Of a DNA stretch of 26,386 bases, positions 1 through 9,527 are shown in pieces. A program made the position numbers and the translations under genes. The notes beneath the pieces are model-generated. The model searched no databases. It was not told where the DNA came from and was given only the letters and a program-made list of their open reading frames with translations. The stretch is from Geosiphon pyriformis. Lineage: Eukaryota > Glomeromycota > Glomeromycetes > Archaeosporales > Geosiphonaceae. The stretch is from contig JAAOMT010000464.1 of NCBI GenBank assembly GCA_016748015.1, positions 7,565 through 33,950 on the forward strand. Direction: 5' to 3'. Position 1 is the first letter of the stretch, and every line of letters begins with the position of its first letter.

Positions 1-32
1 AAAATAAAAGAGAAAAAAAAAGAAAAAAAAAA

Positions 33-222
33 GATTTTTTCGGAAGGAATTTGTAGCGATTTTTTAAGATAATTGTAGATCACCTCTATAATTATTTTGA
101 CTTGTCGCGTACACATTTTTCTTCTTAAATGATCGTGAATACAGACTTGATCATGTGACAATACTCATAAATACTTGTCTATTTTTAATAGATGACTTAA
201 TTACAACAAAGTCCTTCGTTCT
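33..222 (+). repeat. Direct repeat, copy 1 (about 185 bp)
   Basis: This segment recurs in the same orientation at 415-597 with a period of 382 bp. Both copies start with a GATTTTTTCG-like block, share TTGTCGCGTACACATTTTTC in the middle and ATGTGACAATACTCATA near the end, and differ by scattered substitutions. A pyrimidine-rich stretch (about 215-265) follows. Each copy is preceded by an almost pure A tract (1-32 and 325-414), so body plus A-rich tail resembles a tandem dimer of a retroposed element. That origin is inference, since no coding capacity or RNA polymerase III boxes are evident. Confidence 0.8.
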
Positions 223-324
223 TCCTTCCAATCCTTCCTCTCTCTTTCTCTCTCTTCGTTCTTGTGTAACATTTTCAAGGTGGGTTTCACTGGGTATTGT
301 ACTTGTTTAAAAGTGGAAACGTTA

Positions 325-414
325 AAAAATAAAAATATAAAAAAAATAAAAAAATAAAAAATTAAAAAAAATTAAAAAGTAAAAAAAATTAAAAATTAAA
401 AAAATAAAAAAAAA
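325..414 (+). repeat. A-rich low-complexity tract between the two direct repeats
   Basis: About 90 bases of almost only A with single or paired T (units such as AAAAATTAAA and AAAATAAAA). It separates the two direct-repeat copies, and a similar A-rich stretch (1-32) precedes copy 1. It could be the degenerate A tail of a retroposed element or simple slippage DNA. Confidence 0.8.
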
Positions 415-597
415 GATTTTTTCGAAAGGAATTTGTTGGCGATTTTTTAAGATAATTGTAGATCACCTCTATAATTATCTTGGACTTGTCGCGTACACAT
501 TTTTCTTCTTAAATGATCGCGAATACAAACTTAATCATGTGACAATACTCATATATACTTGTTTTTTATAGATGACTCATATACAGCAAAAGTTCGT
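415..597 (+). repeat. Direct repeat, copy 2
   Basis: Second copy of the segment at 33-222. The match runs from GATTTTTTCG to about AGTTCGT and then ends. Sequence to 750 is unique AT-rich DNA in which I see nothing coding. Confidence 0.8.
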
Positions 598-752
598 ACG
601 ATATTTTAATAAAACTTGTAATTAACAATAACTAATAAAAAAGCTTTAAACAAATCTTAATTTTATTATTAAATAAAATTTTTAAATTTATTTTATTTTA
701 TAAGAGCTATACGTCGTTTGTATATTGTAATTATAAAATTACCATTGAGATT

Positions 753-1240
753 GTGATGAAAGCTAGCCAGCTTACAAAACCTAAAGCTGTGAAACAATTT
801 TATACATTGATCTTTAATGGGTGTTTTATAGGCCGGAATAATTTTCATTATTCAGGAAACTTTCAAACTTTTAATGTTTGGTGGTTTAGACTAAATGTGC
901 TTTTGTCTGAAAATACAACTCGATTTCGGTCAAATCTTTATGATTCTTAGTCCACTACAAGCATTTTTTTTTGTTTTTCAGTAAGTAAAGGTTTGGAAAG
1001 CTTAGCTATATTTAGCTTTATCTTCACATAAATAAGGTATATACTAATTTTAAACTTTCTTTCTTCATTACCCGTTGTATATCTGTGGCGATTAGATGAA
1101 TTTTTTCTGCAATTTTGGTTGATCACTTAGGTCTTTTGTTTCCTCCATCTTTTAACCCAATGAAGTGCTGTAGACTTACTAGAATAGATTACTTTGCGGC
1201 GGCTACAAGTCCAAATTTCGGGGTCTTTGGAATATTTATT
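753..1240 (-). mobile_element. Tc1/mariner-like transposase relic (first family)
   Basis: Read on the minus strand this stretch is a broken Tc1/mariner transposase. Around 1100-1200 it gives an HTH-type segment with SKSTALHWVKRW and LSDQPK. Around 960-1010 it gives SKPLLTEKQKK, then WTKNHKDLTEIE near 930-950. Around 890-940 a different frame gives DRNRVVFSDKSTFSLNHQ, where the D of FSDKS is the usual first catalytic Asp of the DDE triad. After that come stop codons and frame changes, with FTALGF near the 753 end. Several frameshifts and stops make it non-functional, and the C-terminal DDE part is missing. The motifs differ from those of the other Tc1 relics in the window, so this is another subfamily. 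An apparent plus-strand ORF at 753-950 is only its antisense. Confidence 0.75.
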
Positions 1241-1578
1241 TAAAAAAATTATTTCATATCCCTTGTGTATTGGAAGAGAAGTATAATAAATAAGTTTTTT
1301 CTCATTTTATCAAATTGATTATCACTTTTTAAAATAATTTAACATAGTTAAATTATTTTTAATCTTTCAACATAATTTTTAAATTATTATTTTATGGAAT
1401 ATATCGTGGAATACAACTATTAAGCGTTATAACTATTGTCAGGTGTAACTTTTATAAGTTAATAAAAAGTGATTAATGATTTATAATTTATTATTTGCCA
1501 ATATTAAACGACAAATTGTGCATGAAATTAAAGTTTAAATCAATTTTTTATTTACAATTTTAATACTATTAGGCTGCT
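1241..1578. other. AT-rich intergenic stretch, no feature seen
   Basis: About 340 bases of AT-rich sequence with no usable ORF, no recognisable splice-bounded exon and no repeat shared with the rest of the window. Confidence 0.6.
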
Positions 1579-1821
1579 TCATAATACAATTAATATGTTA
1601 TATCCTCCACTACCATTAACACTACTAAAACCATCACTTGCATCACCATTACTCCAACCACCATTGTCACCGCCACCGCCACCGCCACCGGTACCACTAC
1701 TACCACCGTCACTACCTGATGAGTTGCCAAAAATGTGCTCTAAAATGATAGTCCAGTGAAAAATCCGTATTGGGCTATATAGACTTTCTTTATTTTTGTT
1801 CCTTTTGGTACTTGGGCGCAC
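1579..1821 (-). CDS. Hypothetical Gly/Ser-rich ORF, 80 codons
   Basis: Minus-strand ORF. The first ~30 residues are basic and then hydrophobic (IRIFHWTIILEHIF). The rest is Gly/Ser/Asp-rich with a run of seven Gly around residues 47-53, ending YNILIVL. The Gly block comes from CCACCG-type trinucleotide repeats on the plus strand (about 1600-1722), a patch clearly richer in GC than its surroundings. I do not recognise a family. It could be a short gene, the last exon of a longer one, or a chance frame through a simple repeat. No signal peptide is convincing. Confidence 0.25.
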   Translation of the reverse strand: MRPSTKRNKNKESLYSPIRIFHWTIILEHIFGNSSGSDGGSSGTGGGGGGGDNGGWSNGDASDGFSSVNGSGGYNILIVL

Positions 1822-2085
1822 TATTTAATTAAATTTACTCAAATATTTTGTTAGAACCAATTGGATTTGAAAAAATTTCCAACTACTTTAAATTTTAAAA
1901 ATTATATACTAGAGATCAGCTGGTGTTTATTGTCCATACTTAATATCAACTACCAACACATAAGAATATTTGAAAATCTTCTAGGCTTATAAGACAAGAA
2001 ATTAATCTGTTTGAAAATTTCCCATTGAATTTTGGATGAAATTAACAACTCAACAGACTTGATTAGCTGTCATTTAAGTTATAAG

Positions 2086-2190
2086 CTAATCAATATTTTC
2101 AGAACAATCGGGAGATGTCATTTTATAAACAATTTTTTTAACAACACTTGACACTTCGGTAAACTGCCCTTCTATGTTCTCCGCCTCCAT
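2086..2190 (-). CDS. Possible terminal exon or small ORF, 34 residues
   Basis: Minus-strand frame beginning MEAENIEGQFTEV and ending SPDCSENID. It stands out because the codons look protein-like in otherwise AT-biased DNA. Its frame continues upstream for four codons (FLEP) to a plausible splice acceptor (TATTTTTAG at about 2203-2211), so it may be the last exon of a decayed gene. No upstream exon could be identified. Family unknown. Confidence 0.2.
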   Translation of the reverse strand: MEAENIEGQFTEVSSVVKKIVYKMTSPDCSENID

Positions 2191-3105
2191 CGGTTCCAGG
2201 AAGCTAAAAATATGAAAAAAAAATTAATAAACCAAAAAAATGCTGTTTATTGAAAATACAATAATCAATTAAGAAAACCTAAAATTTGGAAAAAATAGTC
2301 ACTAGCTTTAATTTCTTTTTTTAACACAGCTATATCCAAAAAATTATTAAATAAAAATGTCTATAGACCAACTAAGAAAGCATTTTAAATAACAAGTTGG
2401 AGGAGGGGGTTTGAAAAATTAGAAAAATTAGAAAAATTAGCTCCCTCAAAAATACTAGTCACTGATGTAGCCTTGATTAATTTTTTAACAGAAATGACTC
2501 GAGTAATATATATATTTTTATTAGTTTCTATGAAATGGGTTGAATGGTAAATAATAGAAACTTTCCAAGAATTTACAAAGTTGCTAGTTTTTTAATATTG
2601 TCCCCCTAAATTTTATATGAAGTGTTGGATGAAAAAAAGGAGACTCTTATTGTGTATTTTAGAAATGTATTTTTAGACATTAATCAAAGTTGGTTACAAT
2701 TCTCGATTCAGAAATTTCAATTTTCTATTATTCTTAAAAAAATTTATAGATTTAAATATGGAAAACAAAAAACATTCTGAATAAAAAAGAAAAAATAAAT
2801 AATAAATATAGTATATATTATAATATAAAAATTACAAAATTGGCAAATGATCTAACTACCCGAGAGTTTTTCATTAAAATTAGATAGTAAAACCTGTTTA
2901 AAGTGCCGATAAAAATTTAGTTCATCGTTACACATGTATTGATAATAAAAAACTAAAAATTTTGGCTGTTGAGATATTTCTAAAGTACGGATTAACATAT
3001 TAGTTCACCTCCGCATAAGGATCAGACACGTGTCAATAGCATTCATACTGATATGTGGGAAAAAATGATATGGTAGATTAAAAGAAAACTTCTCATATTT
3101 TACCA
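2191..3105. other. AT-rich upstream region of the BTB gene, no clear feature
   Basis: Roughly 900 bases with no ATG-initiated ORF worth naming. An open frame without a start lies at about 2622-2780 on the plus strand (contains NQSWLQFSIQKF) and is not recognised. A triple repeat of GAAAAATTA lies near 2412-2440. The part nearest 3105 presumably holds the promoter of the BTB gene, but I cannot point to a defined element. Confidence 0.5.
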
Positions 3106-4610
3106 ATGTTATCCCAACAACACCTTCAAGCTTTATCCAATGATTTCGGGAATTTATTTAACACTCAGAAGTTTTCTAATGTTAAAATTTTAGTTGGCAA
3201 AGCGCCCAATATTAGAACTTTTCATGCTCATTCACAAATTCTAGCAGCAAGATCATCATATTTTGCTGTAGCATTCTCTAGCGATTGGATCAAAAGGGAA
3301 AATAATACTATTATCTTTGATAAACCTAATATTTCACCTAATATTTTTGAAATAATTCTCAGGTACGGGATTTTATTTGCTCCAAAGTATTTTAGCTAGC
3401 ATAAATTCATATGTTTCATTTTCTTGCACAGATATATTTATAATGGCGAGATTTCTCTTAATAAACATGAAGTATCTACCATTTTAGAATTGCTTGTTAT
3501 CGCTGATGAGCTTATTTTGGAGAATATTATTGATCACCTTGAAGACTATTTGATTGAACACCATGCAAAAGAGCTAGAAGAAAATTTCGCCACTTTGCAG
3601 AGAACTTCATTTATGCATGATTCTTTCAAAAAGTTACAAAATTTCTGCGCCGAAATAGCTGCTAACAATCCAGCTATAGTCTTCAACTCGCAAGATTTCA
3701 CCTCGCTTAGTGAAAATGTTCTTTCCTCAATTTTAACCAGAGATGATCTAAATATAGAAGAATCTGAAATATGGCAAAAAATTGTGGAATGGGGAGTTGC
3801 TAAATTGGATAACAATATTCAACTGGAAAAAGTTCTTAACTGGACAGATGAAAACTTTAACGCCTTTAAAGAATCCATTGAAAGACTTCTACCTTTAATC
3901 CGCTTCTTTAACATATCTTCAGTTGATTTCTATCACAAAGTAAAACCATTTGCGAGAATCTTACCTGGAACTTTATATGAAGATCTTTTACATCATTATC
4001 TCGTACCGGGTAGCCATCAAAAGTCTGTAGACGCTCAACCATTACGCTGTTCTCGATCAAATATTGATTCAGAGCTTCTTCAATTGCATAATATAAGACA
4101 GCTTGATCATTGGATTCAAGGCAAAGACGAAAATGCTCCTTTTGAAAATCAACTAGGAAACGATTTTAAATAGTTAGTTCGAGGCAGTCGAGACGGATTC
4201 ACTCCTGCTGATTTTCATCGATTATGTGATGATAAAGGAGCAACAGTTACCGTAATCAAAGTGAAAGGAACTGGTCAGCTAATTGGCGGCTATAACCCAC
4301 AATCGTGGTGTTCTAGAGATGTTTGGTTGGAGGGAAACGGAAGTTTTATTTTTCTTTTGGAGATGGCAAAGCTGGAAATGGTAAACTTAGCAAATTTGTT
4401 GGAGTATATGGACCTTGTGGTGCGGGAGGTTATGGACTCTATTTTGGAAATGGCAATATTTGTTTGTCTGGCAATGACTTTAAAAGTAGTTCAGGGTGCT
4501 ATTGTAACAAGATAACAGATTATAAGCATGCTATAATGCCTGGATCAGAAAATCAAACGGTGAATTTCTCTGTGGAGGAGTATGAAATTTTCCAAATCAT
4601 AAAAAAATAA
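3106..4610 (+). pseudogene. BTB-BACK-TLDc domain gene, disrupted
   Basis: Exon 1 is 3106-3362, a GT-AG intron is 3363-3431, and the rest reads from 3432. The N-terminus is a BTB/POZ domain (FSNVKILVG, FHAHSQILAARSSYF, then YIYNGEISL across the intron; residues about 22-125). A BACK-like helical segment follows (about 130-225), then a linker with LDHWIQGK and a TLDc domain (LVRGSRDGFTPADFH, VTVIKVKGTGQLIGGYNP, ending FSVEEYEIFQI). BTB proteins usually recruit substrates to cullin-3 ligases, and TLDc is linked to oxidative-stress proteins and V-ATPase regulation. Both statements are family knowledge. The reading frame is broken twice. A TAG at 4171-4173 sits where relatives carry Leu, just before LVRGSRDGF. 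A one-base loss in the T-rich run near 4350-4356 moves the TLDc coding into another frame, which stays open to TAA at 4608-4610. All domains are otherwise recognisable, so decay is recent, or one lesion could be a sequencing error. Confidence 0.85.
3363..3431 (+). other. 69-bp intron in the BTB-BACK-TLDc gene
   Basis: Donor GTACGG and acceptor TTGCACAG with a T-rich tract before it. Splicing joins AG|A to make an Arg codon, so the BTB strand reads EIILRYIYNGEI, as expected for the family. Without splicing the frame would stop at the TAG in TTTAGCTAG. Confidence 0.85.
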
Positions 4611-5535
4611 ATTTGTTTTTTTTTTGAAATTAATTATACATTTTCTGGCAGTTCTGCTACCTATTTTAAAATATTTTACTGGGAGAATATTCTATAGGCT
4701 ACTATTTTAAGCCCCACAATAAAGTTAACAGAATAACATTTCCTATTTTGAACATTAAAAAACTTTGGAAATTATAAGTTGTTTGACAAAAAGTGATTAT
4801 GTTTTTATCACAGGCTAAAACTATAAAACGCTTTTTAGCAGAATAGTATTAGAAATATAACTTTTAAATGCATATCTGTGTGTTCCTCGCTAATTAAAAT
4901 TATAAATTTTTGGATGGTGTTTTAATTTTACTGTGCGATAATATAAAAAATTCTTTTAATATAGAAGGTTTGAGAGATTAAGATTTTTATTAAAAATTAG
5001 ATTATTTTCTTTCTTACATATTTAAAAATTGTAAAACTTTGTTTTTTTTTATTGACTCTAATTGGAACTCGGATTATTTAAAAGAACTTAAATTGAAAAT
5101 ACTATTCAAACTATTAGTAGCATTATATTTTTTGCTTTAATCTCATATTTGCATTATAGAATATAAATTTCTTGATTCAAATTTAACTTATGAAATTAGT
5201 TAACGTGATATTAACTATTATATCAATTTAGAACCAATGTAAAATAAATAAATGTAAAACTATTATTTTAACTGAGAAAAAGTTATTAAATATTCAATTT
5301 ATTTAAAACTATAAATAATAATTATCCGCAAAAATAAATATTTTACTTTTTTTATAAAAATATAGCTCTTAATATTATTGCAATTATAGTAATTTCTATT
5401 ATATTCTTCCTAAAAATTTGCTGAAAAAACTATTCGTTAAAAAAAGTATTATATGGCATACGATTTATTAGAAATTAAATATTGAAGATTAATTCACGTT
5501 TAACTTGAATCCTGAAAGTCTCATATAAAAAACCC
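4611..5535. other. AT-rich intergenic region, no gene seen
   Basis: About 920 bases of AT-rich DNA with no coherent ORF on either strand, no RNA gene and no repeat recognised. The first ~50 bases after the BTB stop are T-rich and could hold its 3' end signals. Confidence 0.6.
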
Positions 5536-6042
5536 GTATTTGAATGAATGCTAATGGGAGTGAACTATTTATTTTTTAAAGAAATGTGAAGTCATAAGAA
5601 TTCTTGGCCTGATAAGGTTCCCTTTCAATTGGAATGATTAAACTAATTGATCTTAAAGTGTCTCAAAAAGATCACTTTTCAGTAAAATCCAAGGTTCCAT
5701 TTTTGATTCAGATATAAAAGTCCAATCAGTGTGGCTTAAAATCAATAACAACCATTATGTATTTTAGTAAGTGGCATTCTAATAGAAAATAAAAAAGTAA
5801 AACTTTTTACTTGAATAGTTGTTTACTCATTGTCATGATTCTAAAGGAATCAAAATAAATAAATAAATAAATGAATAATCTTTAAATTAATTTCCCAGTA
5901 ATCAAAAAAGTTAAAAAAAGTGCAAATATTTCCTAATGGGTTCATTATACTGTGCATTCATCACAAAATTATTATCGACGATAATCTTTATCTGGTAATA
6001 GATAAAAGATATGAAAATAAGCATTGAAGAAAACTGAATATG
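5536..6042 (-). repeat. Left arm of a ~500-bp inverted repeat; includes a Tc1 transposase C-terminal end
   Basis: The reverse complement of this segment matches 25885-26386 almost base for base. Stretches of well over 100 bases appear identical, with only scattered substitutions and small indels (for example around 5790-5870 and 6013-6020). The inner portion (about 5911-6042, minus strand) encodes the extreme C-terminus of the Tc1-like transposase seen at 25857-26015. Here the rest of the transposase is absent, because the homology stops at 6042. The outer boundary cannot be set because the partner arm runs to the end of the window. Confidence 0.9.
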
Positions 6043-6296
6043 AGTATGACAACTACATAGAGAAGTTTATGAAGAGTAAAAAGGCAGGTAGATTAGAAGA
6101 GTTGAAGAAGGAGCTGAGTGAAGAGGAATATGTGGACCAGAGGCAAATGAAAAAAGTATATAAAGAGAAAGAAGAGCTGGAAGAAAAAGCAAAGTAGACA
6201 AAAATGAATAGAAGGTGCAGGTGCAAAAAATTACAAGATGCGTTAATAGAAATAACCAAGAGAGGTAATAACTTTGTGATTTGGAACATAAAGTAG
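6021..6296 (+). pseudogene. Charged helical (coiled-coil-like) coding fragment of unknown family
   Basis: An open plus-strand frame runs from just after a TAA at 6018-6020 to TAG at 6294-6296, with a single in-frame TAG at 6195-6197. It reads YDNYIEKFMKS, then a Lys/Glu-rich helix (GRLEELKKELSEEEYVDQRQ and EKEELEEK), then after the TAG KLQDALIEITKRGNNFVIWN. The TAG could be a CAG-to-TAG change. The composition and the tail look like the C-terminal part of a real protein, but there is no start and I do not recognise the family. Its first 22 bases overlap the inverted arm, so the fragment was probably truncated where the arm begins. The only ATG-initiated part is 6069-6197 (42 residues). Minus-strand ORFs here are its antisense. 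Confidence 0.5.
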
Positions 6297-8744
6297 AGCT
6301 CAACAACTTTATATATTTACTTTTCTATCTATACTATCTATATTACTAATTGTTCATCTTGTAATATTACGCGTTTTATGAAAGAAATATTCATATTTAA
6401 GAAAATTTTTGGTATATACTGTTTGGGACATTGACTAACTTCTATTTTTTCTGAGAATGTTAAATTAGGCTAACGTGAAATCAATGCTAGCGTTATGATC
6501 TGTTTATTAAATATTAAGTATTTAGGATGGTTGATATATTTTAAATTTTGAGACGATAAAGTTAGTATAGGTATAAAGCTTTTACCCACGTAGTTGATTG
6601 TATTATTTCTAAATATAGTTATTTTTTATGTATAACTTTTTGTTTTACTAAAATAAATTATATAAGTAATTAACTAAATTTGAAATGCTTTTATTAATTT
6701 TAAACTTTCTAATAACATTTATATTTTTGAGAAAATATAAAATTAATTATAGTCTTTGCGAAAAGTAATAGAGGCAAAAATTTTATCAAATTTTTCATAT
6801 TTCTAAATTGCAAACAATGTTATCAAAATTTATCGTATTTTCAAATTTCGAAAAAGGACGTTAATTTTGTTTACAAACTAATATTATCAAATCCTCATTT
6901 TTTTTTATCCAATTTAAAATTAAATTGTTGAGTTCTCAAGTACAATGTAATTCAAATCACCAAACTAACTAATATTCACATTTCTCTCTACAAAAGTTTA
7001 TGTCGCTCTCCTCGAACTTTCCAGGATAAGCTTTTAAGGCTTGATTACATTTTCATTTTGGTAAAACGTATTAGAAATTATAATTTATAATTATTCATAA
7101 ATGAGACAATTATTAATGTAAAAAAATAAAAATACATTTAAGAAATTTATTCTAATTTATTACATTTTGTAATAAAGACATATTTAATTTATTTGAAAAT
7201 TTTTGTTTTAATGAAGAAAAAAAATACTTGTAAATACATTTATAAAATAATATAAGCAGTTATTATTTAAAAAAAATACTAAATATTTTATTTAGATTTT
7301 ATTATTATTTGTTTCTTAATGTTAAAAATAAATATATAAGATTAGTTTTGATAAATTGTTAAATTCAAAATATTGTTATTATTTTAATAAAACAAAAATT
7401 GTAATTAATTTTAAATTTATATATGTGATCTCTAAATAAAAATAAAAATAATAATAATAATAATAATAATAAAAATAATAATATACTTTTATTATGTTAG
7501 TTTATAAGATTCTAGGAAATTAAAAGAGAATAGTAATATAGTTATATTTTTTAAAATTAAAAAGAATAATAAATGAATAAAAAATAATTTTGTAAAATAT
7601 TTTAAAGTACCTTTTTTATTGACAAAAGTAAAAGTTGAAAATAACTTTGTCAAATTTAAAATAAAAAATTTAATGAGCTTTGTAAATTTTTATGATACTA
7701 ATTCTAACGCATTTGAATTTTTTATCAACATCAAACATATTAATTAGATAAAAATAAAAGTGACTATAAATGAAATCAAGTTAAATAAACAACTCATCCC
7801 GATATCCCACTTATTTACAAACTTGAAACATGACTTGAAAGTACTTGAATTGCTATATAATAATTTAGATTTGGGGAATTTTATCAAAAGTTTTTTACTT
7901 TAATCTTTTTAAAGATTCTTTTTAACTATATAATAATTTTTTAAAGAGTGAACACCTATTTTGAATCGGTATTCGCCGAAAGTAGATTAATTAAAAATTG
8001 AATAAATCTTATTCTCTATTTATTATTTGTTATTTACTCTATTATTAGCTTTATCTTAATCATAATCAAGATCCTCAAATCTATAACTTAAAATAGTATT
8101 TATAAACCGTTGACAATGAGTTGCAGATGGTAAAAAATCGGATTTTATCCCTAAAACGGGTATCGATGGCTGAAATGAATAACAATAACAATCAGATTAT
8201 TCATTATCTTTATGCTATTTTTAATTTTAAATAAGAAATAAAGTTTATAATCTAATTAGCGATAGAAAAAAACTAAAATTCCAAGTAAAATTCCAAGTAA
8301 ATCCCCATTTAAAAACTTTTTACAAGGAATCGGGCTACGAAAAACGAATTGATAATTAATTAGATTTAATATCAAGCATTATAACATCGGTGCAGAATAA
8401 TTTTTAGTTAAAGTAATTAATAAATATATTTATTGATTGTATCCAAGTAAATGATGATTTTGAGTTTAAATTAAAGATGTGTTAAAAGTAAAATACATTT
8501 AATTAATAATGGAGTAAAAATAAATTTTTATTATTTATTTTTTATACTTCCCATATATTCACAATTAAAAAGAAATTTAACAGCAACGATACATGAAACT
8601 TGTTTTTAGCGTCCTTCTTTGTGTACTATAGCTACTTAAATTTGTTCATATTTAAACTTATTTAAGTATGATACTAGTTTAATTAATAACGAGATTTTTC
8701 AAAGGTTAAATAAATTGAATTTTTTAATTGTGTGAACACAGAGA
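6297..8744. other. 2.4-kb AT-rich gene desert
   Basis: Very AT-rich, with frequent stops in all frames. Apart from the AAT microsatellite at 7441-7481 I see only short A/T runs and no exon, RNA gene or transposon motif. A 12-codon hydrophobic ORF at 8593-8631 is too short to support. Confidence 0.65.
7441..7481 (+). repeat. (AAT)n microsatellite
   Basis: About 41 bases of AATAAAAATAATAAT-type sequence, mostly clean AAT/TAA triplets interrupted by AAAAA. Simple slippage DNA within the desert. Confidence 0.85.
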
Positions 8745-9056
8745 ATTAACATAAAATATTACTACGAATTTTCAAATGGTAATAAAGTAATTGATAAATT
8801 TAATCAAGAATCCAATATATTTTATTCTCACCTAATAATAAAAGATGAACATTGAATATATCAAGATAAATTGAATTACTATGAATGGATTCCATGGGAA
8901 CGTTTGTCGAATATCAACGAAATTGCTAAAGGAGAGTTTGGTATAATTTATAAAGCAACCCTAATTGATGGATTAATTAATAAAGATACTATAAAACATT
9001 ATGGTTCAATGGAATATGGGAAGAGAAAAAACAATTACAAAAGGGAAGAGCAGTAA
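8745..9056 (+). pseudogene. TKL protein kinase N-lobe remnant, paralogue of the gene at 9375-10846
   Basis: The frame before and after a TGA near 8850 matches the kinase on the opposite strand almost residue for residue. EFSNGNKVID corresponds to DFSSGNQIID, NYYEWIPWERLSNINEIAKG to SYYEWVPWERLSNVNEIARG, and IIYKATLIDGLIN and the GSMEY block are shared. The TGA falls where the paralogue has Arg. The glycine-rich loop is altered (AKGEFGIIY). After GSMEYGK the sequence diverges and stops at 9054-9056, before any VAIK lysine. No catalytic loop or activation segment follows, so this is a non-functional fragment. The only ATG-initiated stretch begins at 8881, or at a TTG at 8871. It is tail-to-tail with its paralogue, about 320 bases away. 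Confidence 0.8.
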
Positions 9057-9374
9057 AAGAAATGAGTAATGAAATTTATAAACATCTTTGGCAAAAAATT
9101 GATAAATACTTTACCATATTGAAATGAATCTAATAAATTTTATAACAAAGGTTATCTAGAGATCATGATTAGATCTATTAGGTATCGTCTAAATATAATA
9201 GATAATAAAAAGAAATAAGGTGTTAAACAAAAGTATAAATTTATTAATGAATTAATGATAGATATAATTTCTTACCTTTAGGCAAATATACTAATTCTTT
9301 TGTTATTTAACATAAGTTTTTAATATATTGTATAATAATTAAATCAAATAAATTAATCAATACAAAATAGATAA
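9057..9374. other. Spacer between tail-to-tail kinase copies
   Basis: AT-rich sequence. The first ~60 bases may be decayed continuation of the kinase remnant (for example an NEIYKHLWQK frame). The rest, up to the stop of the minus-strand kinase, shows no feature. Confidence 0.5.
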
Positions 9375-9484
9375 CTAACCCTTTGTCTCTTCAATTATTT
9401 GCAAAGTTAAAAGACGACTTGTATAAACTACTCCTGGATGAATGTACGTTGGCGTTGTTGCTGTTGTTGTTGTTGTTGTTATTT

Positions 9485-9527
<43 letters not shown>

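Noticed and set aside
8593-8631. Short ORF MKLVFSVLLCVL resembling a signal peptide
   Set aside because: Only 12 codons, with no downstream exon in any frame. Likely chance in AT-rich DNA.
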